Part shown: piece by piece, positions 19,156 to 28,072 of the stretch
Layout: each line of letters opens with the position of its first letter
How positions within the stretch are numbered: the first letter of the stretch is position 1
Source of the DNA: CBDANZ01 sp965197865
GTDB lineage: Bacteria > Acidobacteriota > Vicinamibacteria > Vicinamibacterales > CAVVIG01
DNA length: 64,000 nucleotides
Direction: 5' to 3'
NCBI GenBank assembly: GCA_965197865.1
Contig: CBDANZ010000004.1
Span: 496,001-560,000 of the forward strand
Made by a program: the position numbers and the translations under genes
The notes under the pieces: model-generated
Told to the model about the DNA's origin: nothing
Database searches by the model: none
The model's input: the letters and a program-made list of their open reading frames with translations, nothing else

Positions 19156-19482
19156 TTAGGTCTTGCTCGTGGCCTGCTGTGCCCGCTCATTCAGCGCCGC
19201 GGCGGCCAGGAGACGGTCGACAAAGGAGCCGCGGCGCCGGCCGCTGCAGTCAACTAGGTTCGCCGCCATTTCGGCGTCGCCTTCGACAAACGGCACCGGC
19301 GATTCCACAAGCCGTCGCGCAGCGGCCCGGCCATCGTCAGGGAGCAGCCCGCAGAAAAACTCCGCCGAAGCGATGACGCTGATCCCGACGTCAGTCCGGC
19401 GGCTGAGCCAATCTCGAAGCGTCCCATCCTCCACCGATCCCGCCCGAATCAGGAAACTCGTATTGAGATGAACGGCCATCAT
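19156..19482 (-). CDS. VapC-like PIN-domain protein, probably inactive
   Basis: A protein of 108 aa (MMAVHLNTSFLIRAGS). PIN-domain features are the AEFFCG acidic helix and GSFVDRLLAAAA near the C-terminus. The first acidic residue of the usual HLDTSFLI motif is Asn here (AAT instead of GAT), which should remove a metal ligand. The C-terminus ends soon after AQQATSKT, a little shorter than homologues. VapC proteins are RNases neutralised by a cognate antitoxin; the upstream antitoxin frame is broken. This is probably a dead toxin. Confidence 0.7.
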   Translation of the reverse strand: MMAVHLNTSFLIRAGSVEDGTLRDWLSRRTDVGISVIASAEFFCGLLPDDGRAAARRLVESPVPFVEGDAEMAANLVDCSGRRRGSFVDRLLAAAALNERAQQATSKT

Positions 19483-19568
19483 CGTCGCCCGGTGTCACGA
19501 TTCAGCGACCGGCGACGTTCGTGCTTACCTGCTGAATCCAGGATTTGGCCCTCCGGGGGGAGACAGCC

Positions 19569-19774
19569 TCACGGACGCCTGAAGGGAGTCTTGAGCGCCC
19601 CAAGCTGGGCTGCCGCCGAAGAGGTGCCATCGGCCACCCGGATTGCCCTCCGTAGCGCCTCCGACTTCGCCACCTTCCATCGCTTGGCGAGGCTGGCAAG
19701 TCGCAAGAGGCTTCTTTGTCAAGTGAGTAGCCGACCGCATCGTCGTAGATGCCAGAAGGGTATGGTATGGCCAT
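19569..19774 (-). pseudogene. ribbon-helix-helix antitoxin remnant, frameshifted
   Basis: One frame reads VGYSLDKEAS. A second frame, shifted near 19710, reads SLLRLASLAKRWKVAKSEAL followed by RRAIRVADG. Together these match CopG/RHH-type antitoxins (strand S-Y-S-L-D-K-E, helices L-x-x-L-A-K-R-W-K-V-S-K-S-E-A-L-R-R). It lies directly upstream of the PIN-domain gene on the same strand, the usual vapBC order. Confidence 0.55.
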
Positions 19775-20124
19775 ACTCTCGACCGGTGAAGCGCGCTGCA
19801 ATTTGGCCGGCTCGATTGGAACTAGAAGCGTTACTGGATCTCCGACGCGGCCCGGCCCTGAGTCGCCGTCGCCTGTCGAACACGCCGCGCTGAAGGCTGC
19901 AACGCACACGAGACGTGTAATCGACTTTGTCATCGCGACCTCCATGGCCACGACCTCTATCCTTATCTCATCCGCTGGCGGTCGGCTGTACGCAATGCGT
20001 TTTGCGCGGTTGTGCGGCGCGCGTGAGCAGGTCTACAGACTTACGCTATTGGCCTGGAGCATGTCGGCGGCGCGGAAGAGATCGTCGGCTGCCAGGAGGC
20101 TCACTCGGCGGAGGCGGGTGGGGT

Positions 20125-20345
20125 AGTCATTCCTGTCGGCCAGGAATCCACGCACGATGTCGGCGGTGCGGGTGTTGGGACCGCCGAGCAGGACGTCCAT
20201 CCCGTTCTTGGGACTCGGAAACCGATAGCGAAATGGCGAAGGAGAGGTCGTACCGGAGGTTCGCGATCGTCCAGGCGCGCTCCTCGGCGAGCCACCGCGC
20301 GATTCCCGGTCCCGGGCCCGGCGATTCAGGTGTCACGCGGCCGGA
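20125..20345 (-). pseudogene. fragment resembling an M1 aminopeptidase N-terminus joined to unrelated sequence
   Basis: The minus strand reads GPGIARWLAEERAWTIANLR and YDLSFAISL. This resembles the N-terminal strand of M1 aminopeptidases (R-x-x-x-I-x-N-L-R-Y-D-L). A different frame then carries MDVLLGGPNTRTADIVRG, which I cannot assign. No zinc site is present. Confidence 0.45.
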
Positions 20346-20450
20346 CGCCATTACAAGCAAGACCCAATGCTGCATCACGGAGGACCCGGACACGAAGCAG
20401 ATCTAGCTACGAAACCACGAAAGCACCAAAGAACAGCAGCACTCTTGATC

Positions 20451-20927
20451 TTAGAAACGGAACAGCGGACGGCCGGCTCTCAAGCCGGGCCATGGAGTTG
20501 CCGCGAGCATGGCCAGCGTCGCGAGGGCGAAGCACAGGAACATCAGGTTTCGCCGGGCCACCGGCGTCGCGGCTTTTCTCGCCAACACGCGTCCCACATG
20601 TACCATCACGACCGCGAACAGCATCAGGCTGATGTGCTCAATCGCCCAGAAGCGCGTTGTCGGGTCGCGCATCGCGGCGCCGAAATCCTGGAACATGGCT
20701 AATGTGTTCGGGCTGAGCACGAGGTACAAGAGCAGCCCGAGCAGAAGCTGAAGGTCGAGCGCGATCATGAAGATGAGTCCCCACCGACCCGCTCGGCGCG
20801 AGGCGCCGGTGTCGAGGGCGCTCGTGAACGCGAGGGCCGTTGCAGCGATACCCGTGATAATGGACACCCAACGTAGCCAGGAATGCAGAACGAGAATGGA
20901 GGTGTAGATGCTAGGGGTGTGAAACAC
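20451..20927 (-). CDS. hypothetical membrane protein, 158 aa
   Basis: Four hydrophobic segments are visible: HSWLRWVSIITGIAATALAF, the WGLIFMIALDLQLLLGLLLY stretch, HISLMLFAVVMVHVGRVLA, and MFLCFALATLAMLAATPW. His residues near the membrane (LHSWLRW, IEHISL, VHVG) could bind haem, as in cytochrome b561-like proteins, but this is a guess. It overlaps the 3' end of the lipoprotein gene by 17 bp, suggesting a two-gene unit. Confidence 0.7.
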   Translation of the reverse strand: MFHTPSIYTSILVLHSWLRWVSIITGIAATALAFTSALDTGASRRAGRWGLIFMIALDLQLLLGLLLYLVLSPNTLAMFQDFGAAMRDPTTRFWAIEHISLMLFAVVMVHVGRVLARKAATPVARRNLMFLCFALATLAMLAATPWPGLRAGRPLFRF

Positions 20928-21312
20928 TGAGCGTGTAAGTTTGTGGCGCCTGCAGCATACCCACGTCGAAAATGATGAGGCAGAATCTGCCGGAATTGAT
21001 CAGGCCGGTGAGGGCGACCCTGTTGAGTTGGGCGAAGACGTTGGTTTGATAGGCGCCGAGGCAGCTTTGGTCCCGCAGCGGTCCGTACTGCAGGCCCATG
21101 AACGCATCCTGGTTGGGCGACATCTCGGTGATCTTCACCTCGAGCTCGCCGTTCCTCGACACGACCAGCTCGTGGAAGTTTTGCCCGTCCACGGCCACCG
21201 TGCCCGAAAACATGGTGACCTCGTTCTTTGACGGATCGATCAACCCCCCACAGGCAGGGAATAGGCCAGCGCAGGCCAAGCAGAACGCCGTCACGTAGCG
21301 ACGAGGGCACAT
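20911..21312 (-). CDS. hypothetical lipoprotein, 133 aa
   Basis: A signal sequence MCPRRYVTAFCLACAGLFPAC has a lipobox-like LFPAC-GG, so it is probably a lipoprotein. The remainder is beta-rich (MFSGTVAVDGQNFHELVVSR, LEVKITEMSP, FCLIIFDVG, TYTLSVSHP) with paired Cys (QSCLGAY, RFCLII). Function unknown. It precedes the membrane protein gene with a short overlap. Confidence 0.7.
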   Translation of the reverse strand: MCPRRYVTAFCLACAGLFPACGGLIDPSKNEVTMFSGTVAVDGQNFHELVVSRNGELEVKITEMSPNQDAFMGLQYGPLRDQSCLGAYQTNVFAQLNRVALTGLINSGRFCLIIFDVGMLQAPQTYTLSVSHP

Positions 21313-21453
21313 AGCGGGAGAGTGATTGTCGCACGGAAGATTAGGGCTCGGCTGAAAGGTGGGGTACGGTCGCAGACCGGCCGGGTTATAGATAGCATTT
21401 ATGTAAATATGAAAGTCATTACAATAGGTTATAGTGTGGTAAGTGCTTTTGAT

Positions 21454-21481
21454 TTGACACGGTGCGCGTAACCCTTATGTA
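21454..21481 (+). promoter_or_regulatory. candidate promoter of the phe-ilv operon
   Basis: TTGACA (21454-21459) is followed after 16 bp by TATGTA (21476-21481). The predicted transcription start (about 21488) is just before the leader-peptide ATG at 21492. Confidence 0.55.
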
Positions 21482-21491
21482 ATTGCACTAC

Positions 21492-21593
21492 ATGCTGCTG
21501 CTGTCAACCTTCCTTCCGGGCCGTGACGACACCTGCAAGGCAGCTGTTTCCTTTGTCCGAGTCGTCGTTAGGGGGGCGACCCCCACCGGATGA
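21492..21593 (+). CDS. phe-ilv leader peptide, 33 aa
   Basis: A short frame too small for normal gene calling. It begins Met-Leu-Leu-Leu and later has Val-Ser-Phe-Val-Arg-Val-Val-Val, so Leu and Val, products of the downstream operon, are enriched, along with two Phe. The Val cluster (21546-21569) lies about 20 nt upstream of the antiterminator segment at 21587-21597, and the stop codon (21591-21593) lies inside that segment. Ribosome stalling at Val codons would leave the segment free. No clear Shine-Dalgarno site precedes it; with the predicted transcription start it would be nearly leaderless. Confidence 0.55.
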   Translation: MLLLSTFLPGRDDTCKAAVSFVRVVVRGATPTG

Positions 21594-21657
21594 TGGCAGA
21601 GGGCGAAGAGACGCGAAAGACCGGGGCCATCGTCCGATAGAGATGATGGCCCCTTTT
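21587..21657 (+). terminator. attenuator: alternative antiterminator and intrinsic terminator
   Basis: Terminator: GGGGCCATC (21623-21631) pairs perfectly with GATGGCCCC (21645-21653), followed by TTTTATTTT. Antiterminator: CGGATGATGGC (21587-21597) pairs with GCCATCGTCCG (21626-21636) over 11 positions with one G-U pair and so uses the same left arm. The two structures exclude each other. The attenuator sits about 40 bp before pheA. Confidence 0.7.
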
Positions 21658-21695
21658 ATTTTGCAGTTCAGGGTTCGAGGTTCCGGGTTTCAAGT

Positions 21696-22574
21696 ATGCG
21701 CATTGCTTATCAGGGAGAGTCGGGCGCCTTCAGCGAAGCGGCCGCGCAGCAAGTCAGCGCCGAGGCGCGCCTTGTGCCGTGCAGAAGCTTTGAGGACGTG
21801 TTCGAGGCGGTGAACGGCGGTTCGGCGGGCTGGGGCGTGCTCCCGATCGAGAACTCGGTGGGCGGCAGCATCCACAGAAACTTCGATCTGCTGCTCGAGA
21901 ACCATCTGCCGATCGTCGGCGAAATCGAGTTGCCCGTCGTGCATCATCTGCTCGCGCTGCCCGGCTGCACGATGGAGCGCGTGCGGCGCATCTACTCGCA
22001 CCCGCAGGCCCTGGCGCAGTGCGATCGGTTCCTGCGGACGCTCACCGGCCCTGGAGACCCTGGAAGCCCTGAAGTGATCGCGACCTACGACACCGCCGGC
22101 AGCGCTAAGTTGATCGCCGACCAACAGATGACCGACGCAGCGGCTATCGCGTCGGCCCGCGCCGCCGAGGTGTTCGGCCTCGTCCCGCTCCAATCGTCGA
22201 TTCAGGACTACGAGCATAACATCACGCGCTTCCTCGTCATCGGCCGGTGTCCGCTGTCGGACGTGCCGCCCGACAAGACGACGATCGTCTTCACGCTGGC
22301 CAATGAGCCCGGGGCGCTATTCAAGGCGCTGAGCGTGTTCGCGCTGCGTGCCATTGACCTCACCAAGCTCGAATCGCGTCCGATTCCGGGCCGGAGGTGG
22401 GAATACCTGTTCTATGTCGATCTGGCGACAGCGCACGACGAACTGCCCTGCGCACGTGCATTGGCGCAGCTGGCCGAGTTCGCGCCGATGCTCCGGGTGC
22501 TCGGCTCGTATCCGAGCTGTAAGACAACCACCAGCGACAAGCTGGTTGCTCAGACCTTCGAGAGGCTCAGTTGA
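21696..22574 (+). CDS. pheA: prephenate dehydratase
   Basis: A protein of 292 aa. The catalytic PDT domain starts MRIAYQGESGAFSEAAA and has VLPIENSVGGSIHRNFDLL, the substrate-binding YSHPQALAQC, ATYDTAGSA and the catalytic NITRFLVI (Thr-Arg-Phe). The C-terminal ACT domain has TIVFTLANEPGALFKALSVF and the ESRP motif (KLESRPIPGRRWEY) that binds phenylalanine for feedback control. It converts prephenate to phenylpyruvate. No chorismate mutase domain is present. It is the first gene after the attenuator and overlaps ilvD by 4 bp. A low-complexity insert (TGPGDPGSPE) lies near residue 120. Confidence 0.95.
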   Translation: MRIAYQGESGAFSEAAAQQVSAEARLVPCRSFEDVFEAVNGGSAGWGVLPIENSVGGSIHRNFDLLLENHLPIVGEIELPVVHHLLALPGCTMERVRRIYSHPQALAQCDRFLRTLTGPGDPGSPEVIATYDTAGSAKLIADQQMTDAAAIASARAAEVFGLVPLQSSIQDYEHNITRFLVIGRCPLSDVPPDKTTIVFTLANEPGALFKALSVFALRAIDLTKLESRPIPGRRWEYLFYVDLATAHDELPCARALAQLAEFAPMLRVLGSYPSCKTTTSDKLVAQTFERLS

Positions 22575-24232
22575 AACTCGGATCGAATCCACTCACGACC
22601 GGGCCCAACCGCGCGGCGGCCCGAGCGATGCTGAAGGCTGTCGGATTCTCCGACGCTGACCTGAAGAAGCCGCTCATCGGCGTCGCCAACACCTGGACCG
22701 AAATCGGTCCCTGCAACTACCACCTGCGCACGCTTGCCGCGGACGTCAAGGCGGGTATTCGCGCCGCGGGCGGGACGCCGATGGAGTTTAACACCGTGTC
22801 GATCTCCGACGGCATCACGATGGGCACCGAAGGAATGAAGGCTTCGCTCGTCAGCCGTGAGGTCATTGCCGACTCCATCGAGCTGGTCGCGCTCGGCAAC
22901 GGCTTCGACGGCCTCGTCGTCCTCGTCGGCTGCGACAAGACGATTCCGGGTGGCGTGATGGCGCTCGCGCGCCTCAATGTGCCCGGCCTAGTGCTCTACG
23001 GCGGCTCGATTGCGCCGGGGCAGTTCCTGGGCCGTCCGGTGACGGTCCAGGACGTGTTCGAAGCGGTCGGCGCGCATGCGGCCGGCCGCATGCGCGATCG
23101 TGATTTCAAGACGCTGGAGGATGTGGCGTGCCCGGGCGCCGGCGCGTGCGGCGGCCAGTTCACCGCCAACACGATGGCGATCGTCTGCGAAGGTCTCGGC
23201 ATCGCGGCGCTCGGCAGCGGCAGCGTGCCGGCCACCGATCCAGCGAAGGCCGCCGTGGCGCATATGGCGGGCACACAGGCGGTGCGGCTGGCGGCCGCCA
23301 GGATTCGACCGCGCGACATCGTCACGAAGGGTGCGATTGGGAATGCGATCACCGTGGTTGCCGCCACGGGCGGTTCCACCAACGCCGTACTGCACCTGCT
23401 GGCGATCGCGAAAGAGGCCGGCGTCGCGCTCACGCTCGCCGACTTCGACCGCATCAGCGCACGAACGCCGCTCGTCGCCGATCTGAAACCTTCTGGCCGC
23501 TTCGTCGCTACGGAGCTACACGCCGCCGGGGGCACCTCGCTCATTGTCAAACGGCTGATCGACGCCGGGACGCTTGACGGCAGGACCCGCACCGTCACCG
23601 GACGGACGCTGGCCGAGGAAGCCGCCAAGGCCGTGGAAACGCTCGGCCAGGAAGTCGTCCGGTCCATCGATCGGCCGCTCAAGTCGCACGGCGGGCTGGT
23701 GATCCTCTTCGGCAACCTCGCGCCTGAGGGCGCGGTGCTGAAGCTCTCGGGCACCGAGCACGCCCTGCATCGGGGGCCGGCGCGCGTGTTCGACAGCGAA
23801 GAGCAGGCGTTCGACGCGGTCCAGCGCCAGGCCATCAAGGCAGGCGACGTCGTCGTCATCCGCTACGAAGGGCCCGCAGGCGGGCCGGGGATGCGCGAGA
23901 TGCTGGCGGTCACCGCCGCCATTGTCGGCGCGGGGATGGGCGATTCGGTTGCGCTCCTCACCGATGGCCGGTTCTCGGGCGCGACGCGCGGCTTCACCGT
24001 GGGACACGTCTCGCCCGAAGCGTCGCGCGGCGGGCCGATTGCGGCGCTGCAAGACGGTGACACGGTGGTGCTCGACGTGGCGAAGCGTCAGCTCGATGTC
24101 GAGCTCGGCGAGACCGAGATGGCGAAGCGGCTGGCGGCGTGGACGCCGCCGGCGCTGAGGTATCAGACCGGCGTGATGGCGAAATACGCGCGGATGGTGT
24201 CGTCGGCGTCGGTCGGGGCTGTGACGGGGTAA
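22571..24232 (+). CDS. ilvD: dihydroxy-acid dehydratase
   Basis: A protein of 553 aa that dehydrates 2,3-dihydroxy acids in valine and isoleucine synthesis. Iron-sulfur ligands lie in VGCDKTIPGG and PGAGACGGQFTANTMA. Other signatures are SDGITMGTEGMKASLVSREV, NAVLHLLAIA, KSHGGLVILFGNLAPEG, EGPAGGPGMREML and TDGRFSGATRGFTVGHVSPE. The start is TTG at 22571, overlapping the pheA stop, so the two are probably coupled. Confidence 0.96.
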   Translation: MKLGSNPLTTGPNRAAARAMLKAVGFSDADLKKPLIGVANTWTEIGPCNYHLRTLAADVKAGIRAAGGTPMEFNTVSISDGITMGTEGMKASLVSREVIADSIELVALGNGFDGLVVLVGCDKTIPGGVMALARLNVPGLVLYGGSIAPGQFLGRPVTVQDVFEAVGAHAAGRMRDRDFKTLEDVACPGAGACGGQFTANTMAIVCEGLGIAALGSGSVPATDPAKAAVAHMAGTQAVRLAAARIRPRDIVTKGAIGNAITVVAATGGSTNAVLHLLAIAKEAGVALTLADFDRISARTPLVADLKPSGRFVATELHAAGGTSLIVKRLIDAGTLDGRTRTVTGRTLAEEAAKAVETLGQEVVRSIDRPLKSHGGLVILFGNLAPEGAVLKLSGTEHALHRGPARVFDSEEQAFDAVQRQAIKAGDVVVIRYEGPAGGPGMREMLAVTAAIVGAGMGDSVALLTDGRFSGATRGFTVGHVSPEASRGGPIAALQDGDTVVLDVAKRQLDVELGETEMAKRLAAWTPPALRYQTGVMAKYARMVSSASVGAVTG

Positions 24233-24239
24233 GCAGTGT

Positions 24240-24320
24240 TCGAGAGAATTACGAAAACACAAAGGCCACGAAGAGAGAACAGCTTTCGTGTGCGTCGTGA
24301 CTTCGTGGTGCAGAGGTATT
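24240..24320. repeat. intergenic CACGAAG-type repeat
   Basis: The ilvD-ilvB spacer has ACGAAAACACAAAGGCCACGAAG and a partial reverse copy ending CTTCGTGGT. Related A-rich stretches occur at 20405-20430 and 63510-63545. Such spacers are common short intergenic repeats of unknown role. Confidence 0.4.
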
Positions 24321-24321
24321 C

Positions 24322-26031
24322 ATGAGCGTAAGGACTTTGACCGGCGCGCAGATTTTGTGGGACTGCCTCGTGCGAGAAGGCGTCAACGTCGTGTTCGGGT
24401 ATCCGGGTGGAGCGATCCTGCCGGCCTACGACGCGATGCTCGACTATCCGATCCGCCACATCCTGGTACGGCACGAGCAGGGCGCGACCCACATGGCGGA
24501 CGGCTACGCGCGCGCGACCGGAAAAGTCGGGGTCGCCGTCGCGACCTCCGGACCCGGCGCGACAAACATGGTGACCGGCATCGCTACGGCCATGATGGAC
24601 TCCTCGCCGATCGTCTGCATCACGGGTCAAGTGGGCAGTATGTCGATCGGATCCGACGCGTTCCAGGAAACCGACATCACCGGTATCACGCAGCCGATCA
24701 CGAAGCACAACTTTCTGGTGACGCGCGCCAGTGACGTCGGGCCCGCGATTCGCGAGGCGTTCGCGATAGCCGCGAACGGGCGTCCAGGTCCGGTGCTGGT
24801 GGACATCGCCAAGGACGCGCAGCTCACGAAGTGTGACTTCGACTGGGACGCCGCGGCGCCCGACCTTCAGGTGCTGGCGCGGTCGGGCCATTCGCTTGGC
24901 CTCGATCCCCTCGAGCTCATCAACGCGGCCGAGCGGCCGCTCATCCTCGCCGGCCACGGCATCATCCTGGGTGGCGCCGAGGCAGTCCTCCAAGCGTTCG
25001 CGGAGAAGACGCGGATCCCGGTGGCGATGACGTTGCTTGGGATCGGCGGGTTCTCCGCGTCGCATTCGCTCAACATCGGGATGATGGGTATGCACGGCGA
25101 AGCATGGGTGAACACGGCCATCCAGAACTCGGACCTGCTGATCGCGCTCGGCATGCGGTTCGACGATCGCGTGACCGGCAACCCGAAGACCTACGCGCTG
25201 CAAGCGAAAAAGATTCACGTGGACATCGACCCGGCGGAATTCAACAAGAACGTGAACGTCGATTCGGCGATTGCAGGCGATGTCGGCTCGGTCGTTCGTG
25301 ACTGGACGGCGCGCGTGGCCGATGTCGATCGATCGAAGTGGCTGGAGCACATCGCCGAGCTCAAGGGCGATTCGGCAGTCCGCGACATTCAGAATCTTCC
25401 CGACGATGGGCATCTGTATGCGGCGCACGTGATCAACGACCTCTGGCGAATTACTGAGGGGCGCGCCCTCGTGGTGACCGACGTCGGGCAGCATCAGATG
25501 TGGGAGGCGCAGTACTATCATCACGAGACGCCGCGGTCGCTGATTACGTCGGGTGGCCTGGGCACGATGGGTTTCGCGCTGCCGGCCGCGATTGGCGCAA
25601 AGGTGGGCCGACCCGACGCCGAGGTATGGGTGGTGGTTGGGGACGGCGGCTTCCAGATGACCATGCCCGAGCTGGCGACGATAGTGCAGGAAAAGCTCGA
25701 CGTGAAGATTGCCGTGGTCAACAACGGCTACCTCGGGATGGTGCGGCAATGGCAGGAGTTCTTCTATCAGCGACGCTACGCCGCGACGCCGATTTCCGGT
25801 CCCGACTTCGCGAAGCTGGCGGAAGCGTTCGGCCTGTTCGGGGCCACGGTCACGACGCGCGCCGAAGTGGCCTCGGCCGTCGCAAAGGCGCGGTGCCAGC
25901 GCGGCGCCCTGATTGATTTCCGCGTGGAGCAGGAAGATTCGGTCTACCCGATGGTTCCGGCCGGCGCTGATCTACACAAGATGATTCGCCGGCCGTCGGC
26001 GGCGCCTATTGTCGAAACGGCCACCGATTGA
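24322..26031 (+). CDS. ilvB: acetolactate synthase large subunit
   Basis: A protein of 569 aa, TPP-dependent. Catalytic Glu lies in VRHEQGATHMADGYARATGK; other features are SGPGATNMVTGIATA, the QEVDITGIT-like FQETDITGITQPITKHNFLV, the central FAD-binding region (LGIGGFSASHSLNIGMMGMHG) and the TPP/Mg motif GDGGFQMTMPELATIVQEKLD with VVNNGYLGMVRQWQEFFY. It makes acetolactate and acetohydroxybutyrate, the first common step to Val, Leu and Ile. It works with the small subunit encoded next. Confidence 0.97.
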   Translation: MSVRTLTGAQILWDCLVREGVNVVFGYPGGAILPAYDAMLDYPIRHILVRHEQGATHMADGYARATGKVGVAVATSGPGATNMVTGIATAMMDSSPIVCITGQVGSMSIGSDAFQETDITGITQPITKHNFLVTRASDVGPAIREAFAIAANGRPGPVLVDIAKDAQLTKCDFDWDAAAPDLQVLARSGHSLGLDPLELINAAERPLILAGHGIILGGAEAVLQAFAEKTRIPVAMTLLGIGGFSASHSLNIGMMGMHGEAWVNTAIQNSDLLIALGMRFDDRVTGNPKTYALQAKKIHVDIDPAEFNKNVNVDSAIAGDVGSVVRDWTARVADVDRSKWLEHIAELKGDSAVRDIQNLPDDGHLYAAHVINDLWRITEGRALVVTDVGQHQMWEAQYYHHETPRSLITSGGLGTMGFALPAAIGAKVGRPDAEVWVVVGDGGFQMTMPELATIVQEKLDVKIAVVNNGYLGMVRQWQEFFYQRRYAATPISGPDFAKLAEAFGLFGATVTTRAEVASAVAKARCQRGALIDFRVEQEDSVYPMVPAGADLHKMIRRPSAAPIVETATD

Positions 26032-26064
26032 CGCGGCGCTGAAAGGGCCGCTGCCAACGAAGAT

Positions 26065-26616
26065 ATGCAGACCTTCGTCGTCTACGTCGACAACAAGCCG
26101 GGCGTGCTGAGCCGCGTGGCCTCGCTGTTTCGCCGCCGCGCGTTCAACATCGAGTCGCTCACGGTCGGCCACACCGAGACGCCGGGCCTCTCGCGCATGA
26201 CGATCGTCGTGGACACCGACCCGCGAGGCGCCCGTCTGGTCGAAGCGAACCTGTACAAGTTGATCCCGGTCCGACACGTCGACAACATCACTGAGGTGCC
26301 GACGATTGCGCGTGACCTGGCGATGATCAAGGTGTCGGCGACGGGAGACGGGCGGACCCAGGTTATGCAGCTCGTCGACGTCTACCGCGCGCGCATCGTC
26401 AATGTCAGCCACGACTCGCTCGTGATCGAGACGACGGGGACCGAGGATAAGATCGACAGCCTGCTCGACGTGCTGCGCCCCTACGGGGTGGTCGAAATGG
26501 TCCGGACGGGCCGCGTCGAGATGGCGCGCGGCGATGGATCGACTGGCCGTTCCGGCGCCGCTCGCACGCCAGTGATCGGTATGACCGACCTCGACAAGGG
26601 CAGCGGCTCAGTGTAA
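26065..26616 (+). CDS. ilvN: acetolactate synthase small (regulatory) subunit
   Basis: A protein of 183 aa starting MQTFVVYVDNKPGVLSRVAS. The N-terminal ACT domain has LFRRRAFNIESLTVGHTETP and the second half (LAMIKVSATG, VMQLVDVYRARIVNVSHDSL, EMVRTGRVEMARG) is the C-terminal regulatory domain. It confers valine feedback sensitivity on IlvB. It lies 33 bp downstream of ilvB. The C-terminus has a short low-complexity tail. Confidence 0.95.
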   Translation: MQTFVVYVDNKPGVLSRVASLFRRRAFNIESLTVGHTETPGLSRMTIVVDTDPRGARLVEANLYKLIPVRHVDNITEVPTIARDLAMIKVSATGDGRTQVMQLVDVYRARIVNVSHDSLVIETTGTEDKIDSLLDVLRPYGVVEMVRTGRVEMARGDGSTGRSGAARTPVIGMTDLDKGSGSV

Positions 26617-26654
26617 TGAGCCTATAGTATTGTTGGATTTCTGGACCCGCCTAA

Positions 26655-27704
<1,050 letters not shown>

Positions 27705-27712
<8 letters not shown>

Positions 27713-28072
27713 GACGCACCTTTCCACGGCCGTCTCGCACGCGCGCGAGTCGCGGCGGCTGTCGACTTTGCTGGAAGTCAGCCAGACGTCTCGGGTACGC
27801 TTAATCTGCGCTCGGCGCTCCACCGCGTGCTCGAGATCTTCTCGAAACACCATGGCACGGTGCGATCCATAGTGACGCTGCTCCACGAAAACGGCGAGCT
27901 GCATGTCGAAGCGTCCGATGGGTTCGATAGGCCGGCGCATACGGTGCGCTACCGCCTGGGCGAAGGCATCGTCGGCAAACCGACCAAACGTCCTTCGTGG
28001 CGTTGCGCCATGGATAGAATCTATGTGCCAACACGCCCCGGAGTGCGCGCATCCGTCGGTGGTGTCGATTGA
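27705..28072 (+). pseudogene. NifA-like GAF-domain fragment
   Basis: Frames here read ESRRLSTLLEVSQTS, then after a shift TLNLRSALHRVLEIFSKHHG, TVRSIVTLLHENGELHVEAS and DGFDRPAHTVRYRLGEGIVG. This is the N-terminal GAF region of NifA-type sigma-54 activators. The AAA+ and DNA-binding domains are absent. It overlaps the end of ilvC by 8 bp. Confidence 0.65.

Noticed and set aside
21492..21695. T-box riboswitch ahead of pheA
   Set aside because: The conserved T-box sequence is absent, whereas a leader peptide with alternative hairpins is present.
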